The position numbers and the translations under genes were made by a program. Below are positions 42,079 through 50,905 of a stretch of DNA of 64,000 bases, piece by piece. The stretch spans positions 1,736,001 through 1,800,000 of the forward strand of contig LR632930.1 in the NCBI GenBank assembly GCA_902167325.1, in the 5' to 3' direction. The stretch comes from Chitinophaga pinensis (GTDB taxonomy: Bacteria > Bacteroidota > Bacteroidia > Chitinophagales > Chitinophagaceae). The first letter of the stretch is position 1. Each line of letters begins with the position of its first letter. The notes under the pieces were generated by a model that was given only the letters and a program-made list of their open reading frames with translations, did no database searches and was not told the origin of the DNA.

Positions 42079-42447
42079 TTAAAACTGGCCGGTACTCAGC
42101 AGTACAAGCGTACATGCTTCCTGCGCAATAATTCCGTTTTCTCGCAGAAGCCGCTCCAGTTCAGGATTCTCCGTTCCGGGATTGAAGATGACCCGCTTCG
42201 GTTTGAGGCTGAGGATGTAATCGTAGTACGGCACCTGGTTCATGGGATTAAGGTACAGCGTAACGGTGTCTACACCTTCAAGGGCAGGGTGCTCTTCGAT
42301 GATGGGCGTATCACCGATTGCACCGGAACGTTTACCGATGGCCGTAACAGGGTGGCCATGCGAATGCAGCCGGTTAACGGCGAGGTATCCATATCGCTGA
42401 GGGTTAGGCGAAGCTCCGAGCACCACCGTATGTTTAGGTGTATCCAT
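42079..42447 (-). CDS. CoA-binding domain protein (YccU-like)
   Basis: A 122-residue single-domain Rossmann protein with the CoA-binding pattern: VVLGASPNPQRYGYLAV, then DTVTLYLNP and VIFNPGTENPELE. Family members bind CoA; the physiological role is unclear. It is preceded by TAACTTTA, close to a -7 box, and follows the epimerase gene on the same strand after 51 bases. Confidence 0.88.
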   Translation of the reverse strand: MDTPKHTVVLGASPNPQRYGYLAVNRLHSHGHPVTAIGKRSGAIGDTPIIEEHPALEGVDTVTLYLNPMNQVPYYDYILSLKPKRVIFNPGTENPELERLLRENGIIAQEACTLVLLSTGQF

Positions 42448-42498
42448 ACTGTAAAGTTAAGGTTCCGGAAGATGGTGCGCAAAAGTTATACCACCCTC

Positions 42499-43449
42499 CT
42501 ATACCAGATGATACGCCCTTCGTGGCAATACGCTGATGATTTGCGCAAGCGCATCTTTCAGCTCAGGATACCTGAACACATACCCAGCTTCCAGTATTCT
42601 CGTAGGTACCACCCATCTGCTTTTCAGTAACAACTCCGTTTCTGTTCCTATCAGTGCCGCACCCATATGGAGCATCCAGGCGGGGGATGGCAGGCCAAAG
42701 TAGTGCCCGCAGGCTTTGCGGATGGCGGTTGTAAAGCCCCTGTTATCTGTAGGGTTGGGGGAGCTGCAGTTGTATACGCCGCTGCACCCCGCATTGTCCA
42801 TGAAAAACTCCAGCATCCCCGCCACGTCTTTGATATGCACCCAGCTGAACTTCTGCCGCCCGCTGCCCTGATGACCGCCCAGCCCGAATTTTGCCAGGTT
42901 CAGGAAAGGCTCCATTACCCCTCCCTGAGATCCCAGCACAATGGCCATGCGGAGAATCACTTTGCGCGTTTGAGGCGTTTCCAGCCGGTTAAACACACTT
43001 TCCCAACGCTGGCATACCTGCACGGAGAAGTCACTGTGGTATTCACCGGTATATTCATCCATGGGCCTGTCTTCAGCATGACGGTAGATGGTGGCAGAAG
43101 CAGCGTTTACCCACAAGGCAGGCGGCTTTTTGCATAGCTTTACGGCCTCTCCGAGGGCAATGGTACTATTGGTTCTGCTGTCGAATATCTCGTTCCTGTT
43201 TTCCGGAGTATACCGGCAGTTCACGCTCTTTCCGGAAAGGTTAAGCAGGAGGTCGGCACCTTCCAGTGCCTGTGCCCAGTTGCCTGCGGTGCGCCCGTCC
43301 CAATGCAGGTAAGTGATATTGCCATGCGCCGGGGGCGCCGGCTGTTGCCGGGTCAGTACTACGATGAAGTTGTTCGCTCCCCATTCCTCCACCAGTCCTT
43401 TCCCGATAAAACCGGCGCCGCCGGCGATGACAATATTCCTGCTTTTCAT
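42499..43449 (-). CDS. TIGR01777-type NAD-dependent epimerase
   Basis: A 316-residue short-chain-dehydrogenase-like protein with an N-terminal nucleotide-binding motif IAGGAGFIGKGLVEEW and the LLLNLSGKSVNCRYT motif of the YfcH/SDR39U1 group. The ATG is followed closely by the Rossmann strand, as normal. Substrate unknown. It lies between the GbsR regulator and the CoA-binding gene, all on the minus strand. Confidence 0.88.
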   Translation of the reverse strand: MKSRNIVIAGGAGFIGKGLVEEWGANNFIVVLTRQQPAPPAHGNITYLHWDGRTAGNWAQALEGADLLLNLSGKSVNCRYTPENRNEIFDSRTNSTIALGEAVKLCKKPPALWVNAASATIYRHAEDRPMDEYTGEYHSDFSVQVCQRWESVFNRLETPQTRKVILRMAIVLGSQGGVMEPFLNLAKFGLGGHQGSGRQKFSWVHIKDVAGMLEFFMDNAGCSGVYNCSSPNPTDNRGFTTAIRKACGHYFGLPSPAWMLHMGAALIGTETELLLKSRWVVPTRILEAGYVFRYPELKDALAQIISVLPRRAYHLV

Positions 43450-43521
43450 GTTATAGTTATTTCTGAAAGTTGTGAAATAATAGGTTATAAGAATCCCCTG
43501 CCGGTGACCGTCAAAAAATAA

Positions 43522-44028
43522 TCAGCGGATCACCTTCATAAGGGTGCTGTAGAACCAGTTTTCTTCTGATTTGATAAACGCATTCAGCGCACTGTCTGTC
43601 TGATGCGCGAACTTCTGGATGTTCTGCATGGTTTCCCGGAATGCGCGTACCTGTTTGTCTTTCGGGTCGCCCTCTACTTTATTCAGTTGGAGGAGGACTT
43701 TCAGGATAGGATCGAGTTCGCGTTTTTTCCGTTCCCGGGCAATGGCGGTGCCCACTTTCCAGATATCTTTCTCAGCGATGAAGAATTCCTTTCTTTCACC
43801 GGGTACGAGTACTTTTTCAACGATTCCCCAGTTCATCAGTTCCCGCACGTTCATGTTCACGTTACCGCGGGAGATGTCCAGGCCACCCATAATGTCTTCC
43901 GCACTCAAAGGCTCCGGCGCTATCAGCAGCAGCGCGTGAATCTGGGCCATGGTCCGGTTAACACCCCATTGGGCGCCCAGTAATCCCCAGGTCTGGATGA
44001 ACTGCGCTTTGGCTTCTGGCAATTTCAT
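43522..44028 (-). CDS. GbsR/MarR family transcriptional regulator
   Basis: A 168-residue winged-helix regulator. The helix-turn-helix region is AEDIMGGLDISRGNVNMNVR (about 39-58), followed by the wing with GIVEKVLVPGERKEFF, matching GbsR-type regulators of the MarR superfamily, which respond to small ligands such as choline in Bacillus. The C-terminal helices should form the dimer. It has a full promoter overlapped by a palindrome, consistent with autoregulation. The start is 4 bases after the -7 box. Confidence 0.88.
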   Translation of the reverse strand: MKLPEAKAQFIQTWGLLGAQWGVNRTMAQIHALLLIAPEPLSAEDIMGGLDISRGNVNMNVRELMNWGIVEKVLVPGERKEFFIAEKDIWKVGTAIARERKKRELDPILKVLLQLNKVEGDPKDKQVRAFRETMQNIQKFAHQTDSALNAFIKSEENWFYSTLMKVIR

Positions 44029-44032
44029 ATTT

Positions 44033-44067
44033 CAAATGTAGGGCGAGTTTTCGAACTTTCAAAAGTT
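44033..44067 (-). promoter_or_regulatory. promoter and operator of the GbsR-type gene
   Basis: TTTG (44063 to 44060), 19 bases, TACATTTG (44040 to 44033) form a full promoter. The palindrome AACTTT-CA-AAAGTT (44054-44067) covers the -33 element, so the regulator could block its own transcription. Confidence 0.6.
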
Positions 44068-44389
44068 TTTGAAAATTTATTGAGGGTGGGGGAGCAATAC
44101 AGTCGTACCGTACCTGCCGGTAAATACCTCCTACTGTACGGAAATCATATTTACTGTTTACTACTATCTTATTTATGGTTTACTGCATGATCATTGAAAG
44201 TATACTTTGGGGTATATTAAGGGATACAATATCGTATACAGGCCGCTACTGCATTAGGTTTCCTCCCGTTAGGTACCCATTAAGTACCCTTTATCCCTTC
44301 TTTATCTACGGAGTAACCACGGATTAACCTACTACTAATTTCCAGTTTAAACCCGTTCTGAAATGGAGAGAGTACGTGGGATTCACCCA

Positions 44390-44423
44390 TAAAAAAAAGC
44401 GCCTCCCCGGGTGGGGAGGCGCT
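44390..44423 (-). terminator. intrinsic terminator of the E2 gene
   Basis: AGCGCCTCCCC pairs with GGGGAGGCGCT (44398-44408 with 44413-44423), then T residues on the minus strand. Confidence 0.9.
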
Positions 44424-44448
44424 ATATGGCAGTTAAGTTTGTGTCTGG

Positions 44449-46101
44449 TTATACCAGCATGTTCACCGGGTTCTCGAGGAAGCTCTTCACGGTTACGAGG
44501 AAGCGTGCACCTACAGCACCATCCACCGTGCGGTGGTCGCAGCTGAGGGTAACTTTCATCACGTTCGTGGTTTTGAACTGTCCTTTTTCAGCGATCACGA
44601 TCTCCTTGATGGCTCCAACAGCGAGGATGGCGGAATCAGGGGAGTTGATGATGGCGGTGAACTGCTCGATGCCCATCATACCCAGGTTGGATACCGTGAA
44701 GGTATTACCTGCGTAATCGTTAGGCTGGAGTTTCTTGTTCTTCGCTTTGTCGTTGAGGGTTTTGGTCTCAGCGGCGATCTGCGAGAAGCTTTTCTGGTCT
44801 GCGAAGCGGATCACAGGTACGATCAGCCCTTCTTCCACAGCTACGGCGGAGCCGATGTGGATGTGCTGGTTATAACGGATCACGTCGCCTCTCCAGCTGC
44901 TGTTCACATCAGGATGCAGGCGGAGGGCCATAGCACAGGCCTTGATCACCATATCGTTGAAGGAAACTTTTGCGGGGGAGATTTTATTGATGGCTTCGCG
45001 GGCTGTCATAGCATTGTCCATGTTGATTTCCATGGTCAGGTAGAAGTGCGGTGCCTGGAACTTGCTTTCGGTGAGGCGGCGGGCAATAGCCTTACGCATC
45101 TGGCTTACCGGTACTTCGTTGAAGCTTTCCTGGCCAACGGGGGCGAAGGCAGCTACCTGCGGAGCGGGAGCACCTGCTGCAGGAGCAGTGGCCGGAGCAG
45201 CAGCGGGAGCCGCTTTACCGGGTACGAAATTGTCCACATCGCGTTTCACGATACGGCCATTATCGCCGGAACCGGGTACCTGGTTGATATCAATTCCTTT
45301 ATCTTCAGCGAGTTTACGGGCAAGGGGAGAAGCTTTTATACGGCCGTCGGCAGAAGCGTTGGCAGCGGCAGGCTCGGCAGATGCTGCGGCTGCAGCGGGA
45401 GCAGCTTCAGGTTGTGCAGCAGCGGGAGCTGCGGTGCCTCCTGCCGTTTCTGCGGCGAGAATGGCGTCCACATTGGTGCCTTTCTTGCCTACAATGGCGA
45501 TGATGCCATTTACTTTAGCCACCTGGCCTTCGGGGATACCAACGTGCAGCAGGGTGCCGTCTGCATATCCGATCACTTCCATGGTTGCCTTATCGGTTTC
45601 CACTTCTGCGAGAACGTCATCAGATTTCACGGTGTCGCCCACTTTTTTATTCCATGCCACGATCTTTCCTTCGGTCATGGTATCGCTCAGGAGCGGCATG
45701 CGGATCACGGTTGCATCTTTCAGTGCAGCTTCCAGCGCGCCTTTGTCTACAGCAGGAGCTGCTGCAGCTGCGGGAGCGGCTTCGGCTTTAGGGGCAGGAG
45801 CAGCGGCGGCAGGAGTGGCTTTCGCACCTCCGTTACCATCGAGGAGCGACTTAAAGTCTTCCCCGGGCTTACCAACAATGGCGATGATCTCATTCACCTT
45901 TGCAGCTTTGCCTTTTTCCACACCAATATATAAAATGGTGCCATCCACATAGGGCATAACCTCCATGGTGGCCTTGTCGGTTTCCACTTCAGCAATAACA
46001 TCGTCCGATTTAACGGTATCGCCTACCTTTTTATGCCATTCCGCAATCACCCCTTCTGTCATCGTATCACTTAAAAGGGGCATTCTGATAACTTCTGCCA
46101 T
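44449..46101 (-). CDS. pdhC: pyruvate dehydrogenase E2, dihydrolipoamide acetyltransferase
   Basis: A 550-residue E2 with two lipoyl domains (about 1-77 and 131-205), each with the lipoylated lysine in ETDKATMEV (Lys43 and Lys171), joined by Ala/Pro-rich linkers. A peripheral subunit-binding domain follows (about 255-290, KASPLARKLAEDKGIDINQV). The C-terminal catalytic domain (about 325-550) ends with the active-site DHRTVDGAVGARFL. The enzyme transfers acetyl groups to CoA in the pyruvate dehydrogenase core. The two lipoyl domains are very alike, indicating a recent internal duplication or gene conversion. E1/E3 genes are not adjacent. Confidence 0.95.
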   Translation of the reverse strand: MAEVIRMPLLSDTMTEGVIAEWHKKVGDTVKSDDVIAEVETDKATMEVMPYVDGTILYIGVEKGKAAKVNEIIAIVGKPGEDFKSLLDGNGGAKATPAAAAPAPKAEAAPAAAAAPAVDKGALEAALKDATVIRMPLLSDTMTEGKIVAWNKKVGDTVKSDDVLAEVETDKATMEVIGYADGTLLHVGIPEGQVAKVNGIIAIVGKKGTNVDAILAAETAGGTAAPAAAQPEAAPAAAAASAEPAAANASADGRIKASPLARKLAEDKGIDINQVPGSGDNGRIVKRDVDNFVPGKAAPAAAPATAPAAGAPAPQVAAFAPVGQESFNEVPVSQMRKAIARRLTESKFQAPHFYLTMEINMDNAMTAREAINKISPAKVSFNDMVIKACAMALRLHPDVNSSWRGDVIRYNQHIHIGSAVAVEEGLIVPVIRFADQKSFSQIAAETKTLNDKAKNKKLQPNDYAGNTFTVSNLGMMGIEQFTAIINSPDSAILAVGAIKEIVIAEKGQFKTTNVMKVTLSCDHRTVDGAVGARFLVTVKSFLENPVNMLV

Positions 46102-46207
46102 AGTGTTTCTTCGAAATTTTGCCCAAACCTACAAGTTTTTGCGCAGAAACGCAAAGGATGCAGTGTAAGGGAGTTTAAAAATAGTCGTTCCTGAATGGAA
46201 TAGTATA

Positions 46208-46945
46208 TTAAAAATCCAGCTCCATGTTGAGCCGGTCTCTCAGATCCTTTACCAGCGGGTATTTTTCCATCATCCGTACAAATTGTTCCTTGCTGGAGAG
46301 GGGAACAGGGCCGGTATCCACTTCGGCCTGGCGGGATTCGTCGAGCGCAAGGGTCAGCACCAGGTCTTTATTCCGGAATTTCTGTTTGAAGAACTCGGAT
46401 ATTTCGAGCTTTTCTTCTTCCATAAACCGGTACTGCACGATGTTTCTGCTGGTGATCCTGATTTCTTCGGCGCTCATCAGTTCCGTTTGGGCCAGCTGCA
46501 GGTTACCTACCACGGTCATTTTATTGGCCTGGCGGAACCGGTCAATAAACTCGTCCCAATAAACGGCTACGGCCCCTGCGGTGAGGGGGATAGATTCTTT
46601 GGGAACCTCGGCCTTTTGCTGCTGTTTGGCGGCAAGGGCTTCCTTCATGGCGGCCAGGCCGGTTAGTTTAGGTGTAGCACCGCCGCCTGTTGCAGGGGCT
46701 GCCGGCCTTGGTGCGCTCCCTGTAGTACCTGACGCAGGCACGGGTGCCGTTTGTACAGGAGGGGGAACGGGAGCAGGCTTCGGCTGTACCGGAGCGGGTG
46801 CGCTGGCCTGTGCAGGCTGGGGCGCACCTGATTCTATGGTAAGCCGCGGTTCGGGCGGCGTAATTGTTTTACTGGTAGCGGGTTTGCCGTAGATCGGCGT
46901 GGGGAGGGGCACCCTCAGGCGCTGTGGAGTGCCTTCAGGAATCAA
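46208..46945 (-). CDS. dnaX: C-terminal tau segment of DnaX, in the -1 frame
   Basis: A 245-codon open frame that has no ATG start and begins at a TTG within the slip region. It is Pro/Ala-rich at first (about 30-95) and then has a compact domain (about 115-245, with YWDEFIDRFRQANK and EISEFFKQKFRNK), resembling the tau-specific C-terminal part of DnaX. It continues the upstream dnaX frame if one base is gained (or a -1 shift occurs) at the A8 run, giving a product of about 626 residues. See the slip-site feature. Confidence 0.82.
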   Translation of the reverse strand: MIPEGTPQRLRVPLPTPIYGKPATSKTITPPEPRLTIESGAPQPAQASAPAPVQPKPAPVPPPVQTAPVPASGTTGSAPRPAAPATGGGATPKLTGLAAMKEALAAKQQQKAEVPKESIPLTAGAVAVYWDEFIDRFRQANKMTVVGNLQLAQTELMSAEEIRITSRNIVQYRFMEEEKLEISEFFKQKFRNKDLVLTLALDESRQAEVDTGPVPLSSKEQFVRMMEKYPLVKDLRDRLNMELDF

Positions 46946-46954
46946 GTTTTTTTT
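46927..46954 (-). other. A8 slip site joining the two dnaX frames
   Basis: The minus strand reads GTA followed by AAAAAAA (eight A in all, 46954 to 46947), then ACT and TGA. In frame 0 this ends DnaX after EVVKKT. A -1 shift on the A run instead gives KKN-LIPEG and enters the tau frame. The 7-bp stem GGCACTC/GGGTGCC (46933 to 46927 with 46914 to 46908) lies 13 bases further on. The frame could also be joined by transcriptional slippage to nine A, or the genome could really have nine A (sequencing error). Confidence 0.7.
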
Positions 46955-48087
46955 ACCACTTCGCCCGTCTGCTCATTGCTGACAAGCGTTACTGCCTGTT
47001 GTAGGTAGCACAGCCGGATAAGGGCCATTTCCACATGGAGGCGCTTGTTGCGGGCCATCCGGTACCCTATCTCGGTATCATTCAGCAACTGCAGGGCCGT
47101 AACGAGGAAAGGCGCACTGAGGCGGCCGCTCATTTGCTTGTAACGGTCTTTCAGATTGGTGCTTACTTCCATGAGGTGCAGCACCTTATCATCTTTGCAA
47201 ACCAACAGGTTACGCAGGAATTCGGCGAGGCCGCCAAGGAAGTTATCGCCTTCGAATCCTTTCTGCAGGATTTCGTCGAATATGAGGAGGGAGCCTGCTA
47301 TATCCTGCACAAGTACGCCTTCCATGATCCGGAAGAAGTAGTCGTAATCGAGGATATTGAGGTGTTCAAGGGTATTTTGATAGGTCAGCTGTCCACCCGT
47401 AAAGCTCACGATCTTATCGAGGGTGCTGAGGGAGTCGCGCATACACCCGTCGGTTTTCTGGGCAATGAGGTGCAGGGCATCCGGCTCGGCGGAGAGGTGC
47501 TCCTTGGAAACGATTCCCTGCAGGTGGTCTACCGTATCCTGGATGGTGATGCGGCGGAAGTCGAAGATCTGGCACCGGGAAAGGATGGTGGGGAGGATCT
47601 TATGTTTTTCTGTGGTGGCGAGGATGAAGATGGCATATGAGGGCGGCTCTTCCAGCGTTTTGAGGAACGCGTTAAAGGCCGATGAGCTGAGCATGTGCAC
47701 CTCATCTATGATATATATCTTGTATTTACCGGCCTGTGGGGCAAAGCGCACCTGGTCTACCAGGGTCCGGATATCATCTACAGAGTTATTGGAAGCGGCA
47801 TCCAGCTCATGGATATTAAAAGAGGCGCCATCGTTGAAAGTACGGCAGGAGTCGCACTGGTCGCAGGCTTCCCCATCGGGCTGGAGGTTTTCGCAGTTGA
47901 TGGTTTTAGCGAGGATCCTGGCGCAGGTAGTTTTACCCACCCCTCTGGGTCCGCAAAACAGGAATGCATGCGCCAGCTGATTATTGCGGATGGCGTTTTT
48001 AAGGGTAGTGGTGATGTGGGCTTGCCCAACCACCGTAGAGAAGTTCTGCGGGCGGTATTTCCGGGCCGATACAATAAAATTTTCCAT
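46942..48087 (-). CDS. dnaX: DNA polymerase III subunit gamma/tau, N-terminal frame
   Basis: A 381-residue AAA+ clamp-loader subunit. Walker A is GPRGVGKTT (about 46), the zinc knuckle is CENLQPDGEACDQCDSC, Walker B/sensor is IDEVHMLSSSAFNAFLKTLEEPP in part, and the SRC motif is in LSRCQIFDF. The frame ends in EVVKKT at an A8 run, giving a gamma-like product; the tau continuation lies in the -1 frame. E. coli makes gamma by -1 frameshifting and Thermus by slippage at an A run, so both are precedents. Domain I-III are complete. Confidence 0.93.
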   Translation of the reverse strand: MENFIVSARKYRPQNFSTVVGQAHITTTLKNAIRNNQLAHAFLFCGPRGVGKTTCARILAKTINCENLQPDGEACDQCDSCRTFNDGASFNIHELDAASNNSVDDIRTLVDQVRFAPQAGKYKIYIIDEVHMLSSSAFNAFLKTLEEPPSYAIFILATTEKHKILPTILSRCQIFDFRRITIQDTVDHLQGIVSKEHLSAEPDALHLIAQKTDGCMRDSLSTLDKIVSFTGGQLTYQNTLEHLNILDYDYFFRIMEGVLVQDIAGSLLIFDEILQKGFEGDNFLGGLAEFLRNLLVCKDDKVLHLMEVSTNLKDRYKQMSGRLSAPFLVTALQLLNDTEIGYRMARNKRLHVEMALIRLCYLQQAVTLVSNEQTGEVVKKT

Positions 48088-48154
48088 GATGGGAGTCGCT
48101 CCTTTCCAAAAGCCGAAAGTAACGCAAAAAATAAGAAGTAAAAAGTTGTAAAAC

Positions 48155-48179
48155 GAAAACCGGCCATAGCGGCCGGTTT
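48155..48179 (-). terminator. intrinsic terminator of the GNAT-like gene
   Basis: AAACCGGCC pairs with GGCCGGTTT (48157-48165 with 48171-48179), between the GNAT-like gene and dnaX. Confidence 0.75.
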
Positions 48180-48186
48180 GAAAGAA

Positions 48187-49359
48187 TTATGGAAGTAAAG
48201 GGTGCCGGTGGAATTCCCGTTGCCGGTCGAACAGGTAGCGGTAAGTGGTGAGCTTCCGGCTATGGAAGCCTCCCAGGCTCTCGGCTACGTTCAGCATTTT
48301 GGGGTTCCAGTCGCCCACCCATTGCATTTCGTAATGGTCGTACCGCTTCCGGGGCTGGATGACCTTGGCACCTTCCACGATCATATAGGAGTCTACGCCC
48401 TTACCCTGAAACTCGGGTACCACGCCAAATACGATGCCTGTGAACTTGCGGCAGGACCCTGTCATTTTCAGCCACAGGAACTGCAGCTTCTGCAGCAGGC
48501 CGAATTTGCCATGCATATGCTTGAAATACTGGTTGAGGTCTGGCAGGTTGATCCAGCAGGCTATTGGTTCATCGTGGTGATACACGAACCAGATCACTTC
48601 CTCGTCCATCACCGGTTTCATTTTCTTAAAGAGGATCACCGCCTGTTCCTTACTCATTTCCTTATTCCCCCCATGCCCGGCCCAGGCTCTGTTGTATACG
48701 GACACGAAATCGCCGGCGTACTTCTCCAGCTGGTCTTTTGTAAGGTGCCGGGCGGAGTATGCCGGGTCTGCCGCTATATTGGCGTGGCGGGTATGGAACT
48801 TGTCCCGGAGTATCACCTGAACGTGCAGCCCGAAGCAGATCTGGTGGAAGAACGGGCGGAAGCCGTAAGATTCGAAGAGGGTTTGGTAAAAGGGCGGATT
48901 ATAGTTCATGCCGAAGGGCGGTTCCTTATATCCTTCTACCTGGAGGCCCCACCAGCGGTCACGGTCTCCGAAATTAATGGGACCGTCCATCGCTTCCATT
49001 CCTCTTTCCGCCAGCCAGGCCCTGGCTGTGTCGAAAAGGAGGTGGGCGGCTGCCTGATCGTTGATACAGTCGAAAAAGCCACAGCCTCCCACAGGGAATT
49101 CGTCGCCCATCGTCTTGTACCTTTTATTGACAAAAGCGGCTATACGGCCCGTGAGCCTGCCAGATTCGTCTTGCATCACCCATCGGGCACATTCCCCGAA
49201 TCGGAATGTTTTATTCTTCTTCGGGTCAAAGATATCTTCAATGTCTTTGTCCAGTGGTTGTATCCAACCTTCCTTGTCCTTATTCAGCACTACGTGCACC
49301 TGTAGGAACGCCCGGGCTGTTTTTTCGTCGTTTACCGGAATAATTTTCATCTGGGCCAT
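48187..49359 (-). CDS. GNAT-superfamily-like protein
   Basis: A 390-residue protein of the type found in Bacteroidota as a large N-acetyltransferase-like protein. The C-terminal half shows GNAT-like motifs (FGVVPEFQGKGVDSYMIVEGAKV, where QGKGV resembles the acetyl-CoA binding R/Q-x-x-G-x-G/A), while the N-terminal half has the WVMQDESGRLTGRIAAFV strand. Substrate unknown. A -7 box lies 5 bases before the start. It is transcribed toward dnaX but separated by a terminator. Confidence 0.78.
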   Translation of the reverse strand: MAQMKIIPVNDEKTARAFLQVHVVLNKDKEGWIQPLDKDIEDIFDPKKNKTFRFGECARWVMQDESGRLTGRIAAFVNKRYKTMGDEFPVGGCGFFDCINDQAAAHLLFDTARAWLAERGMEAMDGPINFGDRDRWWGLQVEGYKEPPFGMNYNPPFYQTLFESYGFRPFFHQICFGLHVQVILRDKFHTRHANIAADPAYSARHLTKDQLEKYAGDFVSVYNRAWAGHGGNKEMSKEQAVILFKKMKPVMDEEVIWFVYHHDEPIACWINLPDLNQYFKHMHGKFGLLQKLQFLWLKMTGSCRKFTGIVFGVVPEFQGKGVDSYMIVEGAKVIQPRKRYDHYEMQWVGDWNPKMLNVAESLGGFHSRKLTTYRYLFDRQREFHRHPLLP

Positions 49360-49364
49360 GGGTG

Positions 49365-49372
49365 CAAAAATA
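49365..49372 (-). promoter_or_regulatory. -7 box of the GNAT-like gene
   Basis: TATTTTTG on the minus strand, 5 bases before the ATG. Confidence 0.5.
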
Positions 49373-49637
49373 AATTATAATAGAATCCGTTATTCATCCG
49401 GGCAAATTTTTGATGAGCAAACCGGCGAAAATGGCATTCGTCCCATTCAAATTACCTTTGGAAATGCAAAGTATTCCCTTTACAACAATTAACGTTTCGT
49501 TTAGCTTTCCCCGATTATTTTTATGGAATAATTGAGCCAGTGCATCCCGTTATAGCCGCCACCCGGGCGGTTGCGCATTTGATACCTGAAACTATAGCTT
49601 TTTATATACCCTTGACTCATACTACACACGCACCGTT

Positions 49638-50885
49638 ATGCTAAAGAAAAAATGGTGGCTATTCGCCGCACTGTTTATTGTTTGTGCCTTGATAGGCTTC
49701 TTCGTATTCGGCAAAAAGGCCGAAGGCCCCGGCGCCCGTGCTACCGTAAAAAAGGATATGTTCCGGGATGTAGTGGCCAGTCCGGGTGAACTGATGGCCG
49801 AGAACACCGTGTACATTCAGGCGCCGCCCCTGCAATCGAATCAGATATATGAAGAGGTGAAGATACAGGATATGGTGGCAGAAGGCATCACTGTGAAAGA
49901 AGGCGATTACATCGCCACGCTTGACCCGGCTGTGGTTAACAAAAAGATTGGTGATGTTCGTATGGAGCTGGACAGGGCATTAACCACACTGTCTCAAACC
50001 GCGCTCGATACCACGCTGCAGCTCCGCGAATCGCGGGATGCCATTACCAATATGGTGTTTTCGCTGGAACAAAAGCAGATTGCCCTGCAGCTTAGTAAAT
50101 ACGAACCTCCCGCCACCATCCGCCAGGCAGAGCTGGACCTTGAAAAGGCGAAGCGTGACCTCGATCAGCTGGAAGAGAAGCATAAGATCAAAGAACGGCA
50201 AAGCGTTGCCAAGCTGGAACAGGCGAACCGCGATGTGGCGCGCCATCAGAGTAACCTCAGTAACCTGGAAGACCTGAAAGGTAAGTTCACCATTAAAGCA
50301 CCCAAAAACGGATTGCTGGTGTATGTAAACGACTGGTCGCAGGGCGGGAAAAAGAAATCCGGCTCCTCCATCCGCAGCTGGGACCCCAACCTCGCCATGC
50401 TGCCCGACCTCTCCAGCATGCTTTCCAAAACATACATCAACGAAGTAGATATCAGTAAGATCAAGAAAGGGCAAACCGTGGCCATGGGACTCGATGCTTT
50501 TCCTGAAGTGAAACTCTCCGGCATCGTTACCTCCGTTGCCAACATCGGAGAAAACAGGCCGGGTTCCAATGCAAAGGTGTTTGAGGTTATGATAAAGCTG
50601 GAGAAGGTGGACTCAATCCTCAAACCCGGCATGACCACCTCCAATAATATCCTCATCAATCAAATCCCCGACAAGCTTACCATTCCACTGGAAAGCGTGT
50701 TCAGCGAAAAGTCGCAAAGCTATGTCTACATCCGCCGCGGTAGTACCATCGAGAAACGGGAAGTGAAGCTGGGTAAGAGTAATGACGAAGTAGTGATCGT
50801 GGAAAAAGGCCTTGCTGCAGGCGATGAAGTTTTCATGTCGGAGCCGGCATCAGGAAAGGAACAAAAGATCATACCCATTAAATAA
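49638..50885 (+). CDS. HlyD/MacA-type periplasmic adaptor
   Basis: A 415-residue membrane-fusion protein with an N-terminal anchor helix (about 7-25), a lipoyl-like half, a coiled-coil hairpin (about 130-220) and beta-barrel domains. The layout fits MacA-type adaptors of tripartite efflux or secretion. It is the first gene of a three-gene unit with a MacB-type permease and a TolC-like channel. Between adaptor and permease 20 bases separate stop and start. An ATPase partner is not encoded here. Confidence 0.9.
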   Translation: MLKKKWWLFAALFIVCALIGFFVFGKKAEGPGARATVKKDMFRDVVASPGELMAENTVYIQAPPLQSNQIYEEVKIQDMVAEGITVKEGDYIATLDPAVVNKKIGDVRMELDRALTTLSQTALDTTLQLRESRDAITNMVFSLEQKQIALQLSKYEPPATIRQAELDLEKAKRDLDQLEEKHKIKERQSVAKLEQANRDVARHQSNLSNLEDLKGKFTIKAPKNGLLVYVNDWSQGGKKKSGSSIRSWDPNLAMLPDLSSMLSKTYINEVDISKIKKGQTVAMGLDAFPEVKLSGIVTSVANIGENRPGSNAKVFEVMIKLEKVDSILKPGMTTSNNILINQIPDKLTIPLESVFSEKSQSYVYIRRGSTIEKREVKLGKSNDEVVIVEKGLAAGDEVFMSEPASGKEQKIIPIK

Positions 50886-50905
50886 CCCCATCAAATCCGC
50901 CACAC

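Larger units (their letters stand above)
44029..44448. other. G-poor spacer between gbsR-like gene and pdhC
   Basis: This 420-bp spacer holds the regulator promoter and operator (44033-44067) and the E2 terminator (44390-44423). The middle is poor in G on the plus strand and built of short recurring words such as TTTACTG, GTACCC and TTAGGT, with an inverted CCGTAC/GTACGG at 44108 and 44136. I see no ORF or known RNA in it. Confidence 0.5.

Noticed and set aside
44101..44340. G-poor block as a possible degraded gene or RNA
   Set aside because: Short recurring words are present, but no reading frame, promoter/terminator pair or stable fold supports a gene.
44533..45952. Long plus-strand ORFs opposite pdhC (466 and 296 codons)
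   Set aside because: They arise from the Ala/Pro-rich linkers of E2 read backwards and have low-complexity Gly/Ser or Ala composition.
48202..49305. 367-codon plus-strand ORF opposite the GNAT-like gene
   Set aside because: Antisense shadow of a better supported gene that has its own -7 box.
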